NCBI GenBank assembly: GCA_036272915.1
Contig: DATAXV010000073.1
Coordinates: forward strand, 1 to 26,164
Length of the DNA stretch: 26,164 nucleotides
Direction of reading: 5' to 3'
Source: DATAXV01 sp036272915
GTDB taxonomy: Bacteria; Chloroflexota; Dormibacteria; Dormibacterales; Dormibacteraceae
The translations under genes were made by a program, and so were the position numbers. How positions within the stretch are numbered: position 1 is the stretch's first letter; each line of letters starts with the position of its first letter. Positions 6,875 to 13,866 of this stretch are shown here, piece after piece. Below the pieces are notes generated by a model. The model was not told the origin of the DNA, searched no databases, and worked only from the letters and a program-made list of their open reading frames with translations.

Positions 6875-9504
6875 ACGAGGACTGCCTGAGCCTGCCGCTG
6901 AGCCAGGGCTCGGCAGGGGGTCGCCCCCTGAGCAGCTGGGAGGCGATGTGGGTGCCCCTCGGGGAGGGTGAGGCGGAGGGCCTGTCCCAGGGTCGGGGGG
7001 AGGGCTGGGAGCCGATCTCGGTCCCCGCCCAGCAGTGGGCGCGCCAGGGCCGCGCCGCGGTCTGGTACCGGACGCGGTTCAGCCGGCCCGACCACGACGG
7101 CCGCATCATCCTCCGCGTCGGCGGCGCCTTTCTCGCCACCAACGTCTGGCTGAACGGGCGCTTCCTCGGCTCGCACTACGGGTATTTCGCCGCCTTCGGC
7201 TTCGACCTGACCCCGTTCCTTCGAGAGGAGAACCTGCTCGTCATCTGTTGCGAGTCGCCGATCGAGACCGAGCTCGAGCGGAAGCACCACGTGATGGGGA
7301 TCTTCAACGACGGCGACGAGCGGCCCTATCCGAGCTCGGCCTGGTTCAGCCTGCCGCCGGTCTACCGATGGGAGGTCCCGCTCGGCCTGTGGCGCCCGGT
7401 CGAGCTGCTCTACACCGGCCCGGTGATCATCGACTGGGTCCGGCTCCGGCCGCGCGTGGAGGCGGGGGACGTGGGCCGGCTCGAGGTCGAGGCCCGGCTC
7501 CGCAACCTGGACGGCCGGGAGATGACCGGCGAGGTCTCGGTCGAGGTCTCGGGACCGAACCAGGCCCAACCCCTCCGCCTCCGCCGGGGCTTCACATTGG
7601 TCGGATCGAGTGAGCGCTCGGTCTCCATGACCCTGACCCTGCCCGAGGTCAGGCGCTGGTGGCCCTGGCGCCTCGGCCCGCAGCACCTCTACCAGGCGAC
7701 GACCACGGTTCGGGTCAGGGATCGGGAATCGGTCCGCGCCGAGGACGAGTTCGCTTTCCGGGAGATCGTGGTCAACGCCGCGCCCGAGCAGTGGACGGTG
7801 CTCTGCAACGGCCAGCCGACGTTCCTTCGCGGAGCCGGCTACGTCCCCGGGCTCCAGCTCGATGCGCTCACCCGGGAGTCGTTCCAGCGCGACATCGACC
7901 TGGCCAAGGGCACCAACCTCGACGTCCTTCGCGTCCATGGTCACGTCCTGCCCGACGAGTTCTACCGGCAGGCCGACCGTTCCGGGATGCTGGTCATCGC
8001 CGACCTTCCCCTGCTCCGCTCCTACGCCTACCACGCCGGTCCCGAGGAGACGCGCTTCTTCGAGATGGCGGTGCGCAGCCAGGTGCCGGAGATGGTCGAG
8101 CAGCTGCGCAACCGGGCGTCGGTGATGCTCTGGGTGGGCCACGACGACCCGCCCTGGATTCCCGCCAACGCCGCCCTCGGCGACGTCCACGCCGCCCGTC
8201 AGAACTACACCATCGACCAGGAGGTGAAGGCGGCGATCGAGGCGCTGGATCCGAGCCGGACCGTGCTCGCCGCCTCCGGGGAGCTCGACCGCCACCTCTG
8301 GTCGGGATGGAAGCACGGGCAGTGGCAGGACTTCGCTGACGCCCTCCACGGGTTTGTCTCCGCATTCGGGGCCCAGGCCCTGCCCGACATCGACTCGGCG
8401 GCCTGGCAGGAGCTGGGCAGGCGATGGCCGGTGCAGGCGGACGACCCGCGCTGGCTCTACGCCGGGTTCCAGCTCCCGGCCTGGGCCGAGCGGGGCATCG
8501 GGCTGCCCGCCGAGTATTCCAAGCTGGAGGACTACATCGACGAGAGCCAGGAGTACCAGGCCTGGCTCCTCACCTACGCCATCGACCAGCTCCGGAAGCG
8601 GAAGTTCGAGCCCTGCTGGGGGGCCGTGGTCGACACCCTGGTCGACCCCTTCGCCGGCATCGGCTTCGGCCTGGTCGACGCCGAGCGCCGACCCAAGCTC
8701 GGGTTGGAGGCGGTGCGCGAGGCCTTCGCACCCCTGCGGGTGATCGTCGACCCGGTGGGCTTCATCCCCCTGCGCCCCTACGGCGTCGGCTGGCGTCCGG
8801 GCGACGACGTGCAGATGCGGCTCATCATCGTCAACGACGACCCCCAGCTGGAGGGCTCCGCCGAGCTGCGCTGGGCGGTCAGCCGTGAGCGGCCGCTGGA
8901 GCGGGCGGGGGTGGGCAGGCTGTTCGACGCCGTGCGCCGCAAGTCCTGGGCGGGCTCGGCGGCGGTCTCCCTGCCCACCTGCACGGATCCGGCGCTGCAG
9001 GTCAACACGCTGAACTTCCCGATGGTCGCCGAGGGCGACTACCGCTTCGAGGCGGAGCTGCGGATCGGCGGCCGCGAGCCGATCCGCTCAGCCCTCTTCT
9101 TCCGGGTCGCCGACGTGCTCCCCACGGAGCGCCGCCGGCCGATGCTTCCCGCCTACCTGGCCGAGCGCATTGCCGTCGCCGAGAGCCTGGGCGTGCTCAA
9201 CGAGGGTCTCCGGTTCGTCCTCCGCAACCGCACCCGGCCGGCGGTCCTGACCCGCCTGACCGAGTTCCGCCTCGACGGCAGGCGCCTGGACGCGCCCCGG
9301 GTCCTGGTCGAGACCGAGGCCGGCACCGTGCCCATGCCCCGCCGCCTCGACCTTCCGCTGGAGCGCGAGGTGGCGCTGCAGGTCGAGCTCGACCGGGTGC
9401 TGGAATCGGGCGACCACGAGTTGGAAATGGACCTGACCCTTCCCGGTGTGGCCAGCGGCCGGATCCGGGTGAGGGGGAGGCTGGACGGGGAGCAGTCAGA
9501 ATGA
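6871..9504 (+). CDS. GH2-fold protein (beta-mannosidase/galactosidase-like) lacking catalytic glutamates
   Basis: This 877-aa protein has glycoside hydrolase family 2 architecture. A jelly-roll sugar-binding domain spans about 20-190 (GRAAVWYRTRF, NVWLNGRFLGSHYGYFAAFGFDLT), an immunoglobulin-like domain about 190-290, and a TIM barrel about 300-610 (FLRGAGYVPG, LDVLRVHGHVLPDEFYRQADRSGMLVIADLPL). Beta domains lie behind it (about 620-877). Where relatives have the acid/base W-x-GNNE, this protein has W421-V-G-H-D-D426. Where they have the nucleophile in SE(F/Y)G, it has S497-A498-F-G, with the codon GCA at 8362-8364. The nucleophile is therefore lost, and hydrolysis by the retaining mechanism is unlikely. 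It could act as a sugar-binding pseudoenzyme. There is no signal peptide. The TTG start at 6871 overlaps the galK stop (TTGA); no better in-frame start exists nearby. Confidence 0.8.
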   Translation: MNEDCLSLPLSQGSAGGRPLSSWEAMWVPLGEGEAEGLSQGRGEGWEPISVPAQQWARQGRAAVWYRTRFSRPDHDGRIILRVGGAFLATNVWLNGRFLGSHYGYFAAFGFDLTPFLREENLLVICCESPIETELERKHHVMGIFNDGDERPYPSSAWFSLPPVYRWEVPLGLWRPVELLYTGPVIIDWVRLRPRVEAGDVGRLEVEARLRNLDGREMTGEVSVEVSGPNQAQPLRLRRGFTLVGSSERSVSMTLTLPEVRRWWPWRLGPQHLYQATTTVRVRDRESVRAEDEFAFREIVVNAAPEQWTVLCNGQPTFLRGAGYVPGLQLDALTRESFQRDIDLAKGTNLDVLRVHGHVLPDEFYRQADRSGMLVIADLPLLRSYAYHAGPEETRFFEMAVRSQVPEMVEQLRNRASVMLWVGHDDPPWIPANAALGDVHAARQNYTIDQEVKAAIEALDPSRTVLAASGELDRHLWSGWKHGQWQDFADALHGFVSAFGAQALPDIDSAAWQELGRRWPVQADDPRWLYAGFQLPAWAERGIGLPAEYSKLEDYIDESQEYQAWLLTYAIDQLRKRKFEPCWGAVVDTLVDPFAGIGFGLVDAERRPKLGLEAVREAFAPLRVIVDPVGFIPLRPYGVGWRPGDDVQMRLIIVNDDPQLEGSAELRWAVSRERPLERAGVGRLFDAVRRKSWAGSAAVSLPTCTDPALQVNTLNFPMVAEGDYRFEAELRIGGREPIRSALFFRVADVLPTERRRPMLPAYLAERIAVAESLGVLNEGLRFVLRNRTRPAVLTRLTEFRLDGRRLDAPRVLVETEAGTVPMPRRLDLPLEREVALQVELDRVLESGDHELEMDLTLPGVASGRIRVRGRLDGEQSE

Positions 9505-9686
9505 GCTGGCACCAGAAGGCTGCGGTCGCGGTGCTCCTGCTCGTCGCCGTCGTCTCACTCGTCCTCTTCGTCCGCGACTGGCGGCGTGCCGGCCGCCGGA
9601 AGCTGGACGATTCGATCGAACGGAGGATGGTCCGGGTCTCCCGGCCGGGCGGCGACCAGGGGACGGATCGCGGGGACGATACGTGA
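9501..9686 (+). CDS. Small one-helix membrane protein (61 aa)
   Basis: The ATG overlaps the GH2-like stop codon (ATGA), which implies translational coupling. Residues 6-24 (KAAVAVLLLVAVVSLVLFV) form one hydrophobic helix, followed by a basic cytoplasmic tail (RDWRRAGRRK) and a charged C-terminus. The basic residues after the helix predict N-out/C-in topology. The family is not recognised. It might anchor or partner the GH2-like protein at the membrane, but only co-transcription supports that. Confidence 0.6.
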   Translation: MSWHQKAAVAVLLLVAVVSLVLFVRDWRRAGRRKLDDSIERRMVRVSRPGGDQGTDRGDDT

Positions 9687-9743
9687 TTTCCGCTGTCACA
9701 TTCGCGTCATCCACGGTGCATCATTTACCGGAGGCACTCGTAG

Positions 9744-9842
9744 ATGAAGTTCATGGCTGTAGCGTTACTGACTGTCGCCCTAGTGGTGTTCGCCCTTTGG
9801 GCGGCGCTGCTCACCTACACGCAGACTCCCTGGCCTGGCTGA
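9744..9842 (+). CDS. Tiny membrane protein (32 aa)
   Basis: This ORF (MKFMAVALLTVALVVFALW, then AALLTYTQTPWPG) consists of almost nothing but one transmembrane helix (about 3-24) and a short polar tail. A good Shine-Dalgarno GGAGG (9730-9734) sits 9 nt before the ATG, in contrast to the weak or absent sites of most genes here. It uses codons that are rare in this DNA (TTA, GTA, CTA). It is convergent with glcF, whose stop is 6 nt away. The function is unknown. The strong ribosome site and the clean helix are the evidence that it is real. Confidence 0.6.
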   Translation: MKFMAVALLTVALVVFALWAALLTYTQTPWPG

Positions 9843-9847
9843 GGGGA

Positions 9848-11089
9848 TCAGTCAGCGGGATAGGCGCGGACGAGCAGCTCCGCCAGGTGCAGCACCGGGA
9901 CTGAGTCCAGACCCCTGGCCCTCAGCCCGGACTGGAGCTGCATCTGGCAGCCGGGGTTGGCGGTGACGATGATCTGGGGGCTCCGGCCGACCAGGTCGTC
10001 CAGCTTCTCCTCCAGGATCTGACCGGACATCTCCGGCTCCAGGGTGGAGTAGAGGCCTGCCGCCCCGCAGCAGATCTCGGGGTGGGTGGCCTCGACCAGC
10101 TCGACCCCGGGGATGGCCCGGAGCAGCTGCCGTGGCGGCGCCTGCACGCGCTGGCCATGCAGGAGATGGCACGCGTCCTGGTAGACGACCCGGGCTCGGA
10201 CCTCGACCTTCGGCTCGGGCAGCCCGACCTCGGCCAGAAACTCGCTCAGGTCGCGGACCCGCGGGCCCAGGTTCTCGTAGAAGTCCTTGAGGTGGGCGCC
10301 ACACCCGGCCGAGTTCACGACCAGGGCGTCGAAGTCCTCCATGCCGAACGCCTCGGCGTTGACCCGCTCGAGCCGGCGCGCTCCCTCCAGGTCGCCGTTG
10401 TGGGCGAGGAGGGCGCCGCAGCAACGCTGCCGCGGCGGGAACCAGACCTCGCAGCCGGCGAGCTGGAGGAGGCGGACCGACGCCTCGTGCGCCTCGGGGA
10501 AGAACTCCGGCATCACGCACCCGGTGAGGAAGGCGACGCGATGGCGGCGGGGGCCGATGGCGGGAGCGACGTTGCCCCGCGGCGCTCGGTAGCCGCCGTG
10601 GAGGCGGGGCAGCTGCCGACCCGCGGCGACGACCCCGGTCAGACCCAGCAGCTGCGCGATGCGGGTGATCCCGGCGGCCAGCCGGAGCCGGCCCGGGTGG
10701 CCGAGCAGCTGGCGAAGCGCCTGCCGCACGACCAGGCGTGACGGCGACGCCGGACGCTTCCGGTCCAGCTCGGCCCTCGCCCCCTCGATGATCCGGCCGT
10801 AGGGAACGCCCGAAGGACACACCCCCTCGCAGGCCCGGCAGCCGAGGCAGAGGTCGAGGTGCCGGGCCATCTCCGGGTGGTAGGGGAGCTCGCCCCTGGT
10901 CCAGCCGGTGATCAGGGCGATGCGGCCCCGAGGCGACTCCGTCTCCAGGCCGGTGATCCGGTAGGTGGGGCAGTAGTTCAGGCACAGCCCGCAGTGGACG
11001 CACTGCGCGAGGTCGTCGTCGGCGGGCGCGTCGGGGCCGTTGAACACGGGCGGCACCAGGCTCTGCGGATCGCGGATGTCGGCGCGCAT
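9848..11089 (-). CDS. glcF: Glycolate oxidase iron-sulfur subunit
   Basis: GlcF passes electrons from the FAD subunits of glycolate oxidase towards the quinone pool at the inner face of the membrane. The 413-aa protein has two [4Fe-4S] ferredoxin motifs, CVHCGLCLNYCP (C30, C33, C36, C40) and CLGCRACEGVCP (C81, C84, C87, C91). It also has the two CCG-domain signatures of the family, in RCCGALLAHNGD and EICCGAAGLYSTLEPEMS. The length agrees with known GlcF. It is the third gene of a glcD-glcE-glcF unit, and its ATG lies 1 nt after the glcE stop. The unit oxidises glycolate (2-phosphoglycolate salvage or use as a carbon source). It converges on the gal operon and leaves no room for a terminator. 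Confidence 0.92.
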   Translation of the reverse strand: MRADIRDPQSLVPPVFNGPDAPADDDLAQCVHCGLCLNYCPTYRITGLETESPRGRIALITGWTRGELPYHPEMARHLDLCLGCRACEGVCPSGVPYGRIIEGARAELDRKRPASPSRLVVRQALRQLLGHPGRLRLAAGITRIAQLLGLTGVVAAGRQLPRLHGGYRAPRGNVAPAIGPRRHRVAFLTGCVMPEFFPEAHEASVRLLQLAGCEVWFPPRQRCCGALLAHNGDLEGARRLERVNAEAFGMEDFDALVVNSAGCGAHLKDFYENLGPRVRDLSEFLAEVGLPEPKVEVRARVVYQDACHLLHGQRVQAPPRQLLRAIPGVELVEATHPEICCGAAGLYSTLEPEMSGQILEEKLDDLVGRSPQIIVTANPGCQMQLQSGLRARGLDSVPVLHLAELLVRAYPAD

Positions 11090-11090
11090 G

Positions 11091-12179
11091 TCAGACCAGG
11101 AACCGCCCCGGCGAGATCGTCCGCCTGGGGTCGAAGGCGTCGCGCAGCTTGCGCATCCATTCCAGCGTAGGCGGTGCCGAACCGAAGGCGCCGACCGCGG
11201 CCCGCAGCTCGGTCGGGGCTTCGATCAGGACCAGCGAGCCGCCGGCCGCCTCGGCCGCCTCGCGGACCTCCGCCACGACGGCGGCGCCGGGCGCGCCACT
11301 CCAGTGGGCGATGCCGATGCCGGGCCAGGCCCACCAGCGCGAACCCTCCGGCAGCCCGCTGAGGAGAGTGCGCAGGTGGCGGGCCGGAACCGCGATGCGG
11401 GCCAGCACCGGCTCGCCCTCGGTGGCACCGGCCCAGCCCGCCGGCTCGACCTCCTCCCAGCCCAGCTCGCGGCTGAGGCGGGCGACGCTGCCGCCGCTCC
11501 CGCCGAGCCGGGCCCGGACCGATCCTCCGGAGTCGATCTCCAGCGCCTGCGGGCGCTCGGCGAGGGTCAGCGCCCTGTCCACCTCGGCCCAGGGATCGGG
11601 CGCGGTGGTGAGGAGCTCCAGCTCCTGGTGAGGGCGCGGGAAGACCTTGAACGAGGCGGCGACGATCACGCCCAGGCTGCCCAGCGCTCCGAGGTGGAGC
11701 TTCTGCAGGTCGTAGCCGCTGACGTTCTTGACGACGCGGCCGCCGCTCGCAACCAGCCTGCCGTCGGGCAGGGCCACGCGCAGCCCGATCAGGAAGTCGC
11801 GGGGGCCGCCGTAGCGCTGCCGCAGCGGACCGTAGAGGCCGCTCGCTAGGACGCCGCCGATGGTGTGCCCAGGCCCGCCCTGCGGGTCCACGGGCAGGTG
11901 CTGGCCCAGCGGGCGCAGGGCCTCGTCGACCTGCTCCAGCGTCGCCCCCGCCTCCACGGTGAGGGTCATGTCGGCGCCGCTCGCCTCGATCACGCGGTCG
12001 AGGCCGGCGCTGGAGAGGGCGACGTCCCACCGCCGCAGTGGCTCGCCCAAGCCCAGCGCCCTGCCCCCGCCGACCGGCACCACCGCGTGGCCGGCGGCGT
12101 CGGCCTCGGCCAGCAGCCGGGCCAGGTCCTCGGCGTTGGCGGGCCGCTCGGTCCGGGTCGGGCTCAGCCCGTCGATCAC
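11091..12179 (-). CDS. glcE: Glycolate oxidase FAD-binding subunit GlcE
   Basis: This 362-aa FAD_binding_4 (PCMH/VAO-type) flavoprotein has AVVPVGGGRALGLG near the N-terminus and GPGHTIGGVLASGLYGPLRQRYG with VVKNVSGYDLQKLHLGALGSLGVI in the FAD domain, as in GlcE. The start is set at GTG 12179-12177, which overlaps the glcD stop TGA (12178-12176). The frame is open further upstream to 12335, but those 52 residues are Arg/Pro-rich out-of-frame glcD sequence. The C-terminus ends KLRDAFDPRRTISPGRFLV, the family's closing motif. It acts with GlcD and GlcF as the membrane-associated glycolate dehydrogenase. Confidence 0.9.
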   Translation of the reverse strand: MIDGLSPTRTERPANAEDLARLLAEADAAGHAVVPVGGGRALGLGEPLRRWDVALSSAGLDRVIEASGADMTLTVEAGATLEQVDEALRPLGQHLPVDPQGGPGHTIGGVLASGLYGPLRQRYGGPRDFLIGLRVALPDGRLVASGGRVVKNVSGYDLQKLHLGALGSLGVIVAASFKVFPRPHQELELLTTAPDPWAEVDRALTLAERPQALEIDSGGSVRARLGGSGGSVARLSRELGWEEVEPAGWAGATEGEPVLARIAVPARHLRTLLSGLPEGSRWWAWPGIGIAHWSGAPGAAVVAEVREAAEAAGGSLVLIEAPTELRAAVGAFGSAPPTLEWMRKLRDAFDPRRTISPGRFLV

Positions 12180-13609
12180 CACCAGCGCGCCTCGGCGCAG
12201 ATGCCGGCACGGCCGGCCAGGTGCGGCTCGGCGTCGGGATCGGGGAAGATCTTGCCCGGGTTGAGGTAGCCGCTCGGGTCGAGCGTCCTCTTGACCCGCT
12301 GCATCGCCTCCAGGTCCTCGGGTGCGTAGATCCATGGCATGAAGGCGTTCTTCTCGATGCCGATGCCGTGTTCGCCGGAGAGCGTTCCGCCGGCCTCGAC
12401 CACGGCCCGCAGCATCTCCTCGCCGGCGGCCGCCACGGTCTCCATCGCCCCCTTCTCCCGGACGTCGAAGAGGATGCAGGGGTGGAGGTTGCCGTCGCCG
12501 GCGTGGAACATGTTGGCCACCTGCAGACGGTGGTCCTGCGCGGTGCGCTCGACCTCTCGCAGCACCTGCGGCAGCCGGGTGCGGGGGACGACGCCGTCGT
12601 GCAGGTAGTAGTTGGGCTGGATCCTTCCCAGCGCTCCCATGGCGCCCTTGCGGCCGGCCCAGAGCAGGTCCCTCTCGGCGGCGTCACGGGCGACCCGGAC
12701 CAGCGTCGCCTCGTTCGCGGTCAGCACCCCCGAGGCCAGTTCGGACAGCTCGGCGGTCGCCTCGCGCAGGCCGTCGACCTCGACCAGCAGCACCGCGCCC
12801 GAGTCCAGCGGGTAGCCAGCGTGGTAGGTCGCCTCGACGGCGCGGACGCAGGGCTGGTCCATCATCTCCATCGCCGCCGGCACCAGGCCCCTGGCGATGA
12901 TCGCGGAGACCGCCTCGCCCGCCCTGTCCATCGTCGGGAAGGCGGCCATCAGGGTCACCACCGACTCCGGCACCGGGAGCAGGCGGACCAGGATCCGGGT
13001 GATCACGCAGAGCGTCCCCTCCGAACCGACGAGCACGCCGAGCAGATCCAGTCCTGGGTGGTCGGCCTCGCCGCCGACCCAGGTCAGGGTCCCGTCGGAG
13101 AGGACGACCTGCATGGCCATGACGTGGTTGGTGGTGACGCCGTAGGAGAGGCAGTGGGGCCCGCCCGAGTTCTCGGCGGCGTTGCCGCCGATGGTGCAGC
13201 CCTTCTGCGAGGAGGGATCGGGCGCGTAGAAGAGGCCGTGCCGCCCGGCCGCCTGCTGCAGGTCGTAGTTGACTACCCCGGGCTCGACCAGAGCGGTGCG
13301 GGCGACGGGGTCGACCTCGAGGCCGCGCATGCGGCTGGTCTGCAGGGCGATGCCGCCGCGGACGGTGACGGCGCCCCCGGAGAGCCCGGTCCCGGCCCCT
13401 CGCGCGACCAGGGGGACACCGGCGGCGGCGGCCAGCCGGACGATCTGAGCCACCTCCTCGGCCGTCCTCGGCAGCACCACCGCGTCGGGGGGCGCTCCCG
13501 CAACCGAGCCGTCGCGGGCGAAGATGAGCAGATCCTGCGGGTCGGTGATGACGTGCGATGGGCCGGCGACCCGCTCCAACGCCACCTTCAGCGATCGGGG
13601 GAGGGCCAT
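12176..13609 (-). CDS. glcD: Glycolate oxidase FAD-binding catalytic subunit GlcD
   Basis: This 477-aa FAD-linked oxidase converts glycolate (or D-lactate) to the 2-oxo acid. The FAD-binding signature ARGAGTGLSGGA lies at 69-80, followed by SSQKGCTIGGNAAENSGGP and LLGVLVGSEGTLCVIT. The C-terminal FAD-oxidase domain has the active-site and metal motifs FHAGDGNLHP and SGEHGIGIEKN, and closes with LDPSGYLNPGKIFPDP. Length and motif order match GlcD. It is the first gene of the glcDEF unit. The ATG is at 13607-13609 with only a weak purine-rich CAGAAG upstream, and no clear promoter is seen in the 95 bp before the divergent hydrolase promoter. Confidence 0.92.
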   Translation of the reverse strand: MALPRSLKVALERVAGPSHVITDPQDLLIFARDGSVAGAPPDAVVLPRTAEEVAQIVRLAAAAGVPLVARGAGTGLSGGAVTVRGGIALQTSRMRGLEVDPVARTALVEPGVVNYDLQQAAGRHGLFYAPDPSSQKGCTIGGNAAENSGGPHCLSYGVTTNHVMAMQVVLSDGTLTWVGGEADHPGLDLLGVLVGSEGTLCVITRILVRLLPVPESVVTLMAAFPTMDRAGEAVSAIIARGLVPAAMEMMDQPCVRAVEATYHAGYPLDSGAVLLVEVDGLREATAELSELASGVLTANEATLVRVARDAAERDLLWAGRKGAMGALGRIQPNYYLHDGVVPRTRLPQVLREVERTAQDHRLQVANMFHAGDGNLHPCILFDVREKGAMETVAAAGEEMLRAVVEAGGTLSGEHGIGIEKNAFMPWIYAPEDLEAMQRVKRTLDPSGYLNPGKIFPDPDAEPHLAGRAGICAEARWW

Positions 13610-13704
13610 CTTCTGATGATGGCAGGCGCAACGCCGGGCTGCTGACGACGGCCCGCCGGGGCCGGGTGGACGCGGGCCGGCCCGACCGGCCGAACCGGAT
13701 CAGC

Positions 13705-13734
13705 TTGACCCCCGGAGCCCAACAGCCCTATTCT
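13705..13734 (+). promoter_or_regulatory. Sigma70-type promoter of the CHAP hydrolase gene
   Basis: TTGACC (13705-13710) and TATTCT (13729-13734) are separated by 18 bp, the same spacing as the promoter at 1450. The predicted start near 13741 leaves a leader of about 122 nt before the GTG. Just inside the transcript, ACGTCAT occurs twice (13746-13752 and 13759-13765, 13-bp period), a possible operator. Confidence 0.65.
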
Positions 13735-13740
13735 TGCTAC

Positions 13741-13862
13741 CGAAAACGTCATCGCACTACGTCATAGCAACGCTTCATGAGAGACGCAAAGGCATATACG
13801 GCAGCAACGCCGCTATCCGCTGCCCGCGAGGGTGTGGATCGACGGCGTAGGGGTGGCAGCCG
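13741..13862 (+). promoter_or_regulatory. Structured 5' leader, possible riboswitch or attenuator
   Basis: GCTGCC (13819-13824) can pair with either of two identical GGCAGC segments: the upstream one (13800-13805) or the one directly before the start codon (13855-13860). The second pairing would occlude the ribosome site. ACGCCG (13807-13812) can also pair with CGGCGT (13843-13848). The phrases GACGCAAAG (13782-13790) and GGCAGCCGG (13855-13863) recall conserved parts of the c-di-GMP-I (GEMM) riboswitch, and its size would fit. However, I cannot align the GNRA-capped helix, so the class is unassigned. Confidence 0.4.
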
Positions 13863-13866
13863 GTGA
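13777..13866 (+). CDS. Possible 29-codon leader ORF
   Basis: An ATG in the hydrolase leader opens a 29-codon frame (MRDAKAYTAATPLSAAREGV and onward, ending RRRGGSR). Its TGA overlaps the hydrolase GTG start in a GTGA arrangement, which would allow translational coupling. It has no obvious Shine-Dalgarno and no recognisable product, and it begins with codons uncommon here (AGA). It may be a coupling or attenuator peptide or a chance frame. Confidence 0.3.
   Translation: MRDAKAYTAATPLSAAREGVDRRRRGGSR

Noticed and set aside
12038..13645. 535-codon frame opposite glcD and other long antisense frames (4845-5822, 6847-8349, 19092-20867)
   Set aside because: All are mirror frames of genes with clear family motifs and show low-complexity translations.
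13741..13862. Firm c-di-GMP-I or c-di-AMP (ydaO) riboswitch call
   Set aside because: Only short phrases match. The GNRA-capped helix of the first and the conserved core of the second cannot be aligned by eye, so it is reported only as a structured leader.
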